From positions 27,054-91,053 of the forward strand of contig NZ_JAHFZZ010000018.1 of NCBI RefSeq assembly GCF_018603905.1: a stretch of DNA of 64,000 bases, given 5' to 3'. The DNA is from Nonomuraea sp. NEAU-A123. GTDB taxonomy: Bacteria > Actinomycetota > Actinomycetes > Streptosporangiales > Streptosporangiaceae. The first letter of the stretch is position 1, and each line of letters begins with the position of its first letter. A program made the position numbers and the translations under genes. The notes under the pieces were generated by a model. The model ran no database searches and was not told the origin of the DNA. It was given only the letters and a program-made list of their open reading frames with translations. Below, one piece after another: positions 20,831 through 28,618 of this stretch.

Positions 20831-21921
20831 GACAGCAACTTCCGCGCGTGCTGATCACCGCGGGAGTGATCGTCGCTGCGGCGCTGATCGCCTCGCTGAT
20901 CCTGCTCGCGAGCGGAGTCGCGCCCGCGGCCGCCGTCTCCGCCTTCTGGGAGGGCACCTTCGGCAACAGCGCCAATGCCGGGACGACCCTCACCCAGGCC
21001 GTGCCGTTGTTGCTGGTCGCGCTCGGCTGGATCGTGGCGACCCGCGCCGGCCGCCTGCACGTCGGCTACCCCGGGCAGGTGATCGCTGGCGGCGCGCTGG
21101 CGACGGCGATCGGCCTGCACTGCGGTGGCCTGCCCGGTCCCCTGGCCGTGCTGGCCACCGCGCTCGCCGGAATCGCCGGCGGCGCGCTGTGGGCGGGACT
21201 GACCGCCTGGCTGTGGGCCTCGCGCGGCGTGCTGGAGATCATTTCCTCGCTGCTGCTCAACCTGGTCGCGGTGCAGGTGGCGGCCTGGCTCGTTCGCGGC
21301 CCCTTGCAGGGCTCGGCGAGCCAGGATCCCCAGACGGACAACTTCCCGCTGTCCACGATCTGGCCGAGCTTTCCCGGCGTCCCCGGTCAGACCCTGTCCT
21401 ACGACGTCGTGCTGCTGCCGATCTGCGCCGTCATCGTGGTGCTGCTGCTGTCCCGGACCGTCTTCGGGTTCGGGCTGCGCGCCTCCGGCGGCAACGGAGA
21501 GGCGGCTCGCTGGTCGGGCATCGACCCCAAGCGCGGCGGAGTGGCCGCCATCGTCATCTCCGGAGGCTTCGCCGGTCTGGCCGGAGCGGCCCTGCTCTTC
21601 GCCGGGACCGCTCCCTGGATGAGCGACGGCTTCGAGGCCGGGGTCGGCTTCAACGGCATCGCGGTCGCGCTGCTGGCGGGCAACTCACCGATCTTCGCGA
21701 TCCTCACGGCCATCGTGTTCGCGTCGTTGAACGTCGGCGGAACGGCCTTGCAGGCCACCCTCGACGTGCCGTCGTCGCTGGCCGAGGTGTTGCAGGGCGC
21801 GGTGATCGTGCTCGTGCTGCTGGCCGCCGTTCTGGCCGGACGACGTAGGGGACGGACGCCGGCGACCCAACCGGCCGCCGCCACGAAGAGCCTCGCGCTC
21901 GTGGGCACCGAGGAGGTCTGA
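20821..21921 (+). CDS. ABC transporter permease 1 (BPD_transp_2 family)
   Basis: 366 residues with about eight to ten hydrophobic helices. ATG 20821 overlaps the ATPase stop; ATG 20827 is an alternative start two codons on. The permease-family stretch GVLEIISSLLLNLVAVQ and the loop FGLRASGGNGEAARWSGID are those of nucleoside/BMP-type permeases, where the GxNxxAAxYxGI region contacts the ATPase. Located in the cytoplasmic membrane as one half of a heterodimeric pore. Confidence 0.93.
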   Translation: MLMRQQLPRVLITAGVIVAAALIASLILLASGVAPAAAVSAFWEGTFGNSANAGTTLTQAVPLLLVALGWIVATRAGRLHVGYPGQVIAGGALATAIGLHCGGLPGPLAVLATALAGIAGGALWAGLTAWLWASRGVLEIISSLLLNLVAVQVAAWLVRGPLQGSASQDPQTDNFPLSTIWPSFPGVPGQTLSYDVVLLPICAVIVVLLLSRTVFGFGLRASGGNGEAARWSGIDPKRGGVAAIVISGGFAGLAGAALLFAGTAPWMSDGFEAGVGFNGIAVALLAGNSPIFAILTAIVFASLNVGGTALQATLDVPSSLAEVLQGAVIVLVLLAAVLAGRRRGRTPATQPAAATKSLALVGTEEV

Positions 21922-21922
21922 C

Positions 21923-23023
21923 ATGGGAATCTTCGATGTCGCGTTTCTCGTCTCGGCGGTGACAATCGCCGCGCCGATCCTGCTGGCCGCGACCGGCGAG
22001 CTCGTCTCCGAACGCGCCGGTGTGCTGAACGTGGGCCTGGAAGGCGTCATGCTGACCGGCGCGTTCGGGGGTTACCTCGTGATGTGGGGAACCGGCTCGC
22101 TCGTCCTCGGGTTCCTCGGCGGCATGATCGCCGGCCTGCTGTTCGGCGCCATCATGGCCCTGCTCTCGATCGAGGCGAAGGTCGACCAGATCGTGTCGGG
22201 CATCGCGCTGACCCTGCTCGGCTACGGCCTCACCGCGTTCCTCAACGAACGCTTCCTCGTCCCGTCGCGGACCTTCGAACCGCTGCCCCGGCTCGCGATC
22301 CCGTTGCTGAGCGACATCCCGGTGATCGGCCCGGTCCTGTTCCACCAGGACGTGTTCATCTACGCCACGGCGATCCTGCTCGTCCTCGTCGTGCTCGCGC
22401 TCAGCCGTACCACCTGGGGCATCAACCTCAAGGCGGTCGGCGAAAGTCCCATCTCGGCCGACGCGGCCGGGGTGGGCGTCCGCGGGATGCGATGGGCCGC
22501 CGTGCTCTTCTCCGGCCTCTGCGCCGGTGCGGCCGGCGCCTACCTCTCCATCGGCGACGTCGGGGTGTTCCGCGAGGGCATGACCGGCGGCCGGGGCTAC
22601 CTCGCCATCGCCGCGGTGCTCTTCGGCGGCTGGCGGATGGCGGGGCTCGGGATCGCGGCGATGATCTTCGCGGTCGCCGACGCGACGCAGCTCAGGCTGC
22701 AGGCCATCGGTGTCATCCCCCGCGAGGTGTGGGTGGCCGCGACGATCCTCGTCGTGCTCGGGATGGTGCTCGGCCGGATGCGGCGCGGCGGAGGTGCCCG
22801 GTGGCTCGCCTCCGGGCGACCCACCGGCATCGAGGTCGCCGGGCTCGCCCTCGTCGTCGTCCTCTCCGCCCTCGTCCTCATATCCCCCTCCATCACGTTG
22901 CCGGTGTCTCTGTGGCTTGGCATGCCCTACCTCCTGGCGCTGGTCGCTCTCGGCACCGAGGGAAAGCGGCGGCACAGGGCCCCCACAGCACTGGCGATTC
23001 CCTATCTGCGAAGTGAGGTCTAG
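21923..23023 (+). CDS. ABC transporter permease 2 (BPD_transp_2 family)
   Basis: 366 residues, starting one base after the stop of permease 1. Begins ITIAAPILLAATGELVSERA-like, then GVLNVGLEGVMLTGAF, the hallmark of the second permease of BMP systems, and INLKAVGESPISADAAGV near residue 175. The C terminus carries an extra ~60 residues beyond the typical end, with two more hydrophobic helices (GLALVVVLSALVLI and a following LGMPYLLALVAL), which is unusual. Pairs with permease 1. Confidence 0.93.
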   Translation: MGIFDVAFLVSAVTIAAPILLAATGELVSERAGVLNVGLEGVMLTGAFGGYLVMWGTGSLVLGFLGGMIAGLLFGAIMALLSIEAKVDQIVSGIALTLLGYGLTAFLNERFLVPSRTFEPLPRLAIPLLSDIPVIGPVLFHQDVFIYATAILLVLVVLALSRTTWGINLKAVGESPISADAAGVGVRGMRWAAVLFSGLCAGAAGAYLSIGDVGVFREGMTGGRGYLAIAAVLFGGWRMAGLGIAAMIFAVADATQLRLQAIGVIPREVWVAATILVVLGMVLGRMRRGGGARWLASGRPTGIEVAGLALVVVLSALVLISPSITLPVSLWLGMPYLLALVALGTEGKRRHRAPTALAIPYLRSEV

Positions 23024-23028
23024 CGGCC

Positions 23029-23928
23029 GTGATCACCGATGTACATACGCATTTCTGGGTCCCGGACCATCAGGGACCGCCGTGGACCGACGGCCTCGGC
23101 CGCGTCTCCACCCGCCTGGCCGCGGACTCCATCAACCGTGTCACCGTCGAGTCCTACCGGCGGCGGGTCGCCCCCGCGGAACGGACCATCGTGTTCGGCC
23201 TGCAAGCTCAGGCGTCGGGGATCATGGTCCCGAACGACGCCGTGGCCGCCTTCGTACGCGAAGTCGGCGGCCAGACCGTCGGGTTCATGTCGGTGGACCC
23301 CCTGCGGCACGACGCGGTGGACGAGATCGAGCGGTGTCATGCCGACCTCGGGTTGTGCGGTATCAAACTCGGTCCGATCTATCAGGGGACCTCGCCGCTG
23401 AACCCGTTGACGATGCGCGTCTTCTCGGCCGCCGAGCGGCTCGGCCTGCCCGTGATGATCCACCAGGGTGCGATCTTCGCCAACGCCGGCCGGCTCGCCG
23501 ACGCCAACCCGTTGCTGATGGACGACGTCGCGATCGCGTTCCCGGACCTGCGCGTGGTCATCGCCCACATGGGTCACCCGTGGGTGTACGAGACCGCCAT
23601 CGTCATGCGGCGGAACCCGAACGTGTACGCCGACACCTCCGCGATCGCGAGCCGGCCGACCGTGCTGGCCACCGCGCTGTCGGCGGCCAAGGAGTACGGC
23701 GTGCTCGACAAGGTGCTGTTCGGCAGCGACTCGCCCATGGTCTCGGCCGAGAGCGCGGCCACCGCGCTCACCCGCATCGTGACTCGCATGCAGCACATCG
23801 CCCACACGCCCATCACGGACGAGGAGCTGCACGCGCTGATGCACCGCCCCTCCTTCGAGCTGCTCGGGATCCCCACACCCGCCGAACTCGAGCTCGTCCC
23901 TTCCGTCCAACAAGGAATGCGCCCATGA
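23029..23928 (+). CDS. Amidohydrolase-superfamily enzyme (ACMSD-like)
   Basis: 299 residues from GTG 23029. TIM-barrel metal hydrolase/decarboxylase pattern: DVHTHFWVPD (HxH) at the N terminus, GIKLGPIYQG near 112, PVMIHQGAIF (His) near 143, VVIAHMGHPWVYE (His) near 180 and LFGSDSPMVSAE (Asp) near 232. Members hydrolyse C-N or C-O bonds or decarboxylate aromatic acids without redox cofactors. Within this operon it could open or decarboxylate an intermediate; which is not decided by the sequence. Its stop overlaps the next start (ATGA). Confidence 0.85.
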   Translation: MITDVHTHFWVPDHQGPPWTDGLGRVSTRLAADSINRVTVESYRRRVAPAERTIVFGLQAQASGIMVPNDAVAAFVREVGGQTVGFMSVDPLRHDAVDEIERCHADLGLCGIKLGPIYQGTSPLNPLTMRVFSAAERLGLPVMIHQGAIFANAGRLADANPLLMDDVAIAFPDLRVVIAHMGHPWVYETAIVMRRNPNVYADTSAIASRPTVLATALSAAKEYGVLDKVLFGSDSPMVSAESAATALTRIVTRMQHIAHTPITDEELHALMHRPSFELLGIPTPAELELVPSVQQGMRP

Positions 23929-24686
23929 CCGGGACACCGTCCGTTTTTCTCGACGCCCATCAGGTGCTGGCAGGACCACTGCCCGAAGAGGTGTCGATGG
24001 AGCCCATCATCGAGGGGGTGCCCTTCGCGTACGAGAAGACGCTCTTCGACGGCGCCGACGGCTTCTTCGCGGTCTGGGCCTGCGACGCGGGGGTGTTTCC
24101 CCGGGTCAAGGACCGGCGCGGATCGTTCATGTACATCATCTCCGGCGAGGCCACGATCACCGACGACGACGGCACGTCGCACGAGCTGACGGCCGGCAGC
24201 GTGCTGGTGCTGCCGTTCGGCTGGGTGGGCACGTGGCACATCCGGGAGACGATCCGCAAGGTCTATCTGCACACCAGCCCGGTTCCCCCGCTGCCGGACG
24301 CGATCGTCGCGTCCGCGTTCATGCCCGCGACCCAGGTGCTCGAAGGGGCGCTGCCGATCGAGGTGCCGATGGAACCGGTGACCCGCGGCGCGCGCACCGC
24401 GAAAGAGGCCGTGGTCTTCGACGGCCCGGACGGCCACTGCGCCGTCTGGGAGTGCGAGCCGGGGGTATATCCGCGGGTCAAGGACCAGCGCGGATCGTTC
24501 ATGTACATCATCTCCGGCGAGGCCACGATCACCGACCGCGACGGCACGTCGCACGAGCTGACGGCCGGCAGCGTGATCGCGCTCCCTTACGGCTGGGTGG
24601 GCACCTGGGACATCCACCGGACCATCCGCAAGGTGTACGTCCACAGCACACCCTCCTCCGACCAACCTCGACAGGACACCACATGA
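23925..24686 (+). CDS. Tandem double-cupin protein (DUF861-like)
   Basis: 253 residues made of two cupin units of about 124 residues each. Each unit contains RGSFMYIISGEATITD, DGTSHELTAGSV, a GWVGTW segment and a terminal IRKVYxH strand, as in the cupin_3/(S)-ureidoglycine-aminohydrolase-like group. Classic metal-binding His residues are sparse, so catalysis is uncertain. At DNA level 24102-24203 and 24474-24575 differ at only 3 of 102 bases, far less than the flanks, so the cores were recently duplicated or homogenised. ATGA overlap on both sides places it firmly in the operon; role unknown. Confidence 0.85.
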   Translation: MTGTPSVFLDAHQVLAGPLPEEVSMEPIIEGVPFAYEKTLFDGADGFFAVWACDAGVFPRVKDRRGSFMYIISGEATITDDDGTSHELTAGSVLVLPFGWVGTWHIRETIRKVYLHTSPVPPLPDAIVASAFMPATQVLEGALPIEVPMEPVTRGARTAKEAVVFDGPDGHCAVWECEPGVYPRVKDQRGSFMYIISGEATITDRDGTSHELTAGSVIALPYGWVGTWDIHRTIRKVYVHSTPSSDQPRQDTT

Positions 24687-25210
24687 TCAACGACGACCCT
24701 TACGCCGCGGTCACCCCGGTGCCGGCGCTGGACGTACGCAGCGATGACCTCCGTCGCGGAGAGGAGATGCCGCTGGCCTTCCGCGACCCGCAGATCGGCG
24801 GCGCCAACACCTCACCGCACCTCGCGTGGAGCGGGTTCCCGCCGGAGACGAAGAGCTTCGCGGTGAACTGCTACGACCCTGACGCGCCGACCGGAACCGG
24901 TTTCATGCACTGGGCGGTGGCCAACATCCCCGCCGAGGTGACGTCGTTGCCGGCCGGTGCCGGGGCCCTCGACGGCCCGCTGCCCGCCGGATCCCTGACG
25001 CTGCCGAACGACCTGCGGATGCGTCAGTACATCGGGCCCAACCCGCCACCCGGTTCCGGTCGTCACCGCTACGTCTTCATCGTCCACGCGGTCGACGTCC
25101 CCCATCTGGACATCGACCCTGACATGACCCCGGTCGTGCTCGGCTTCAACCTGCACTTCCACACCCTGGCCCGCGGCAGCATGACCGTCTGGACAGACGC
25201 GGTCGGCTGA
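24683..25210 (+). CDS. YbhB/YbcL-family (PEBP) protein
   Basis: 175 residues from ATG 24683, overlapping the cupin stop. Family landmarks: NTSPHLAWSGFPPETKSFAV, CYDPDAPTGTGFMHWAVANI (the DPDAP and H-W anion-pocket residues), YIGPNPPPGSGRHRYVFIVH and a C-terminal LARGSMTVW. PEBP proteins bind phosphorylated or anionic ligands; bacterial members have no settled enzymatic role. Its presence inside a catabolic operon suggests binding of a pathway intermediate, but that is inference. Confidence 0.9.
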   Translation: MINDDPYAAVTPVPALDVRSDDLRRGEEMPLAFRDPQIGGANTSPHLAWSGFPPETKSFAVNCYDPDAPTGTGFMHWAVANIPAEVTSLPAGAGALDGPLPAGSLTLPNDLRMRQYIGPNPPPGSGRHRYVFIVHAVDVPHLDIDPDMTPVVLGFNLHFHTLARGSMTVWTDAVG

Positions 25211-25239
25211 ACGTTTCTCAGCCTCCGGGAGGCACTGAT

Positions 25240-26400
25240 ATGACAACACCACAGACGCCGGCCCGTCACGTCGAGGTCGCCGGGGCCGGCTTCGCCGGTC
25301 TGACCGTGAGCACCGCGCTGGCGCAGCGGGGCTGGAGCGTGCGCCTGCACGAGCAGAACGAGGACGTCCGCGACTTCGGGGCCGGCATCCTGCTGTGGCG
25401 CAACGCGATGCTCGCGCTCGAGGTCATCGGCGTCGCCGAGGCGATCCGGGACAACGGCGTGCGGCCGCACTACTACGAGACGAACCTGGACGGCGTCTCG
25501 GTCTCAGCCGAGTTGCCCGGCTACCCCTACTGGGCGATCACCCGGCCGAAGCTGCATTCCCTGCTGGCCGGGGCCGCGCGAGCGGCGGGCGTCGAGATCG
25601 TCACCGGATCGCGGGCCGTCGGCGCCGATCCGGCGGGCGAGCTGCTCCTGGAGGACGGCAGCAGGCTGACCGCGGATCTCGTCATCGGCGCCGACGGCGC
25701 CGGGTCGGCGGTCCGGAGCTCCCTCGGCAACCCCGTTCAGGAGCGCAAGAAGTACTCCGACGGCGTGTGCCGGGTGCTGATTCCACGTCCGGAGGAGTTC
25801 CGCGGCGAGCGGTGGGACCGGGTGGTCGACTTCTGGACGCTCAAGCCGGACGCGATGCGCATCCTGTTCATCGCGACCGGGCCGGAGACGCTCTACCTCG
25901 GGATGATGGCGGAGACGAGCAACGAGCGCGCGTCGCGGATTCCGATCGACGTCGAGGTCTGGTCGGAGCGCTTTCCGCACCTGGCGCCGATCATCGAGCT
26001 GGCCGGCAAGGCCGAGGGTGGGCGGCACGACAGCTACCAGACCACCCGCGTCGCGCCATGGTCGGCCGGGCGCGCGGTGCTCGTGGGCGATTCGGCACAC
26101 TCCATGTGCCCCGCGCTGGGTCAGGGAGCCAGCGTGGGCATCGTCAACGCCGTCGATCTGGCCCACGCCCTCGACCAGTACGACGACATCGGCGAGGCCC
26201 TCGCCGCGTGGGAGCAGCGCGAACGCCGGATGACCGACGACGCGCAGGCGCGCAGCGCCCACATGGCCGAAACCCGCACCCTGGCCAAGGGAAACGGCTT
26301 CACACCGCAACTGCTGGAGACGGCGAACTTCGTCTCGGCCGCCGTCTCGCCGGAGCTGGCGGCGCGGTATCCGGTGCCTGAGGCGAACCGGTCGTGGTGA
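25240..26400 (+). CDS. FAD-dependent monooxygenase resembling pyridine-ring-opening oxygenases
   Basis: 386 residues, group A flavoprotein. Dinucleotide fold VEVAGAGFAGLTVSTAL, then RLHEQNEDVRDFGAGILLW; DG-motif region VIGADGAGSAVRSSLG; FAD ribityl motif VLVGDSAHSMCPALGQGAS followed by VNAVDLAHAL. From memory of the family, FGAGIxLWxN, IPIDxEVWxExFP, the MCPALxQGA variant and LxKGNxFTP are shared with 2-methyl-3-hydroxypyridine-5-carboxylate oxygenase of vitamin B6 degradation, which hydroxylates and opens the pyridine ring. Salicylate- or hydroxynicotinate-type hydroxylases are the alternative. Preceded by GGGAGG; next gene overlaps its stop. Confidence 0.85.
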   Translation: MTTPQTPARHVEVAGAGFAGLTVSTALAQRGWSVRLHEQNEDVRDFGAGILLWRNAMLALEVIGVAEAIRDNGVRPHYYETNLDGVSVSAELPGYPYWAITRPKLHSLLAGAARAAGVEIVTGSRAVGADPAGELLLEDGSRLTADLVIGADGAGSAVRSSLGNPVQERKKYSDGVCRVLIPRPEEFRGERWDRVVDFWTLKPDAMRILFIATGPETLYLGMMAETSNERASRIPIDVEVWSERFPHLAPIIELAGKAEGGRHDSYQTTRVAPWSAGRAVLVGDSAHSMCPALGQGASVGIVNAVDLAHALDQYDDIGEALAAWEQRERRMTDDAQARSAHMAETRTLAKGNGFTPQLLETANFVSAAVSPELAARYPVPEANRSW

Positions 26401-27308
26401 CCTCCCCATCCCGCGTCGTCCTCGGCGACGTCGAGGTCACGCGGGTGCAGGAGTACGCGGGTCCCAGTCCCGCCACGCCGTCGTTCATCTTCCCCGACGG
26501 CGACCCCGGCTACTGGGCCGACAACGCGGGCTGGCTCGACCCCGCCTTCTACGACGCGCGGAGCGGCACCTTGCGTTCGGTGCTGCACACCTGGCTGATC
26601 CGCAGTCAGGGGATGGTGATCCTCGTCGACACCGGCGCCGGTAACGGCAAGGAGCGTCCGTACGCACCCGTGTACGGGCATCACGACACCCCGTATCTGG
26701 AGAATCTCCTGGCCGCCGGGGTGGCGCCGGAGGACGTCGACATCGTGATCAACACGCACCTGCACGTCGATCACGTCGGGTGGAACACCCGGCTGGACGG
26801 GCGCGCGTGGGTGCCCACGTTTCCCAACGCCCGCTATCTCATCCCGGAGCCGGACTTCCTGTACTGGGATCCCGTTCGCACGCCCCGCCCGCCGGGCGAC
26901 GGCAACCAGAACGTCTTCGAGGACAGCGTCATGCCGGTGCGCCGGGCCGGGCTGATCGACCTGTGGAACGGCGAGCACCGGATCAACTCGGAGCTCGTCC
27001 TGCGGGAGGCTCCGGGCCACACGCCAGGGTCCGCCGTCCTGCGGCTGGACTCGAAAGGAGCCGGCGCGCTCTTCGTGGGCGACGTGCTCCATTCACCGGT
27101 GCAGATCGTCTCTCCCGACGTCAACAGCTGTTTCTGCGAGGACCCGGCCATGGCGCGGGCCACGCGCCGCCGGCTGCTCGCCGAGGCGGCGGACCGCGAC
27201 CTGCTCGTCTTCCCCGGGCACTTCGGCGGCCACTCGGCCTGCCGGGTGGATCACAGCGGTACGGACGTCTTCGTCATTCGTGACTGGGCCGACTTCGCCC
27301 GAATCTGA
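26394..27308 (+). CDS. Metallo-beta-lactamase-fold hydrolase
   Basis: 304 residues from GTG 26394, overlapping the monooxygenase end. Zn-binding motif INTHLHVDHVGWN (HxHxDH), then REAPGHTPGSAVL (His), LFVGDVLHSPVQI (Asp) and FPGHFGGHSA (His): a complete dinuclear site. The arrangement is that of N-acyl-homoserine-lactonase-like enzymes, a group that includes pyridoxolactonase. A lactonase step fits the neighbouring monooxygenase and GMC enzyme. Cytoplasmic; no signal peptide. Confidence 0.88.
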   Translation: MVTSPSRVVLGDVEVTRVQEYAGPSPATPSFIFPDGDPGYWADNAGWLDPAFYDARSGTLRSVLHTWLIRSQGMVILVDTGAGNGKERPYAPVYGHHDTPYLENLLAAGVAPEDVDIVINTHLHVDHVGWNTRLDGRAWVPTFPNARYLIPEPDFLYWDPVRTPRPPGDGNQNVFEDSVMPVRRAGLIDLWNGEHRINSELVLREAPGHTPGSAVLRLDSKGAGALFVGDVLHSPVQIVSPDVNSCFCEDPAMARATRRRLLAEAADRDLLVFPGHFGGHSACRVDHSGTDVFVIRDWADFARI

Positions 27309-27335
27309 CCACCGACTCTCTACCAGGAGCACACC

Positions 27336-27719
27336 ATGAACAAGGACCTGTACGACGCCGGGCTCGCCGTGCGGCGCCAGGTGCTCGGCGACGCCCACGT
27401 CGACGCCTCCCTCGCGGCCGCCACCGACTTCTCCCGTGACATCCAGGAGTACGTCACCCAGTACTGCTGGGGCGATCTGTGGAACCGGCCGGGACTCAGC
27501 CTGCAGGAACGCAGCCTCATCAACCTCGCCATGATCACCGCCCTCAACCGTTCGCACGAGTTCAAGGCGCATGTGCGCGGCGCTCTCAACAACGGCGTGC
27601 CGCGCGAGAAGATCAAGGAGGTGCTGATGCAGAGCGCCTTCTACTGCGGCGGACCGGCGGCACTGGAGGCGTTCCGCCTGGCCGCCGAGGTCTTCGAGAC
27701 GATGGACGCCGAACGGTGA
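27336..27719 (+). CDS. Carboxymuconolactone decarboxylase-like protein
   Basis: 127 residues. Typical AhpD/CMD-fold sequence: FSRDIQEYVTQYCWGDLWNR, LNRSHEFKAHVRGALNNGV and IKEVLMQSAFYCGGPAALEA. This matches the PcaC-type group (RGALNNGV then YCG). Members decarboxylate a muconolactone or have peroxidase activity; the two-Cys CxxC of AhpD is absent, which favours the PcaC-like role. Here the substrate would be an intermediate of the local pathway. Its stop overlaps the next GTG start (GTGA). Confidence 0.88.
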   Translation: MNKDLYDAGLAVRRQVLGDAHVDASLAAATDFSRDIQEYVTQYCWGDLWNRPGLSLQERSLINLAMITALNRSHEFKAHVRGALNNGVPREKIKEVLMQSAFYCGGPAALEAFRLAAEVFETMDAER

Positions 27720-28618
27720 GACTCGACCACGTTGGTTTCATCGGCCTCGGGAACATGGGAGCGCCGATGGCGGCGCACCTCGCCGACGCCGGCCACCGGC
27801 TGACGGTCGCGGACGCGGCACCCGGCGTGGCCGCCGCCTTCGTCACCGAACACCCGGCCGCGGCGGTGGCGAAGGGGCCCGAGTCGTTCGCGGCGGTTCA
27901 GATCCTGATCCTCATGCTGCCGAACTCGGCGGTCGTGGAGGAGGTACTCGAGCGCGACGGGGTGGCCGACGCTCTGCGGCCCGGGTCTCTCGTCATCGAC
28001 ATGAGCTCCTCCGAACCGCTGCGCACCCGCGCGCTCGCCGCCCGCCTGGCCGCCAAAGGTCTCTCCATGCTGGACGCGCCGGTGTCCGGCGGTGTCCGCG
28101 GCGCGAAAGCGCGCACGCTCTCCGTACTCGTCGGCGGGTCCCCGCACGAGCTGGTGCGGGCGACCCCGGTGCTGCAGGCCATGGCCCGCACCGTCATCCC
28201 CGTCGGCGACATCGGATCGGGCCACACGGCGAAGGCGCTGAACAACCTCGTCTCGGCGGCCACCATCTCGATCACCGTCGAGGCGCTGGCACTGGCCGAG
28301 TCCTTCGGCATCTCCCCCGAAACGATGACGCACGTGCTCAACAGCTCGTCGGGCCGGAGCAACACCAGCGAGAACAAGGTGTCCCAGTTCATGACGAGCG
28401 GCAGCTTCGACTCCGGCTTCTCGCTGCGGCTGATGTCCAAGGACGTGGACATCGCGGTCGCCCTGGCGCGGGCCCTCAGCCGGCCCGCCGAGATCGCCGA
28501 CGGGGTGGCGCGCCAGTGGCGGCGCATCGCCGGCGCCGCGCCGGCTCAGACCGACCACACCGAGATGTACGCGCTGCTGGGCGCGGGTACGTCGATGAGC
28601 GAGGCGGAGTCCGCATGA
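27716..28618 (+). CDS. Beta-hydroxyacid dehydrogenase (3-hydroxyisobutyrate dehydrogenase family)
   Basis: 300 residues from GTG 27716. N-terminal NAD(P) fold VGFIGLGNMGAPMAAHLADA; substrate motif MLDAPVSGGVRGAKARTLSV; catalytic-lysine region SGHTAKALNNLVSAA; C-terminal cofactor segment FSLRLMSKDVDIAVALA. The family oxidises primary alcohols beta to a carboxylate (hydroxymethyl-acids), as in 3-hydroxyisobutyrate and 2-(hydroxymethyl)glutarate dehydrogenases. A hydroxymethyl-succinate/oxobutanoate type product of ring cleavage would suit it. Stop overlaps the next start (ATGATGA). Confidence 0.93.
   Translation: MRLDHVGFIGLGNMGAPMAAHLADAGHRLTVADAAPGVAAAFVTEHPAAAVAKGPESFAAVQILILMLPNSAVVEEVLERDGVADALRPGSLVIDMSSSEPLRTRALAARLAAKGLSMLDAPVSGGVRGAKARTLSVLVGGSPHELVRATPVLQAMARTVIPVGDIGSGHTAKALNNLVSAATISITVEALALAESFGISPETMTHVLNSSSGRSNTSENKVSQFMTSGSFDSGFSLRLMSKDVDIAVALARALSRPAEIADGVARQWRRIAGAAPAQTDHTEMYALLGAGTSMSEAESA

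Noticed and set aside
22084-23016. Plus-strand frame inside permease 2
   Set aside because: Composition is Arg/Pro-rich shadow; the permease frame carries the family motifs.
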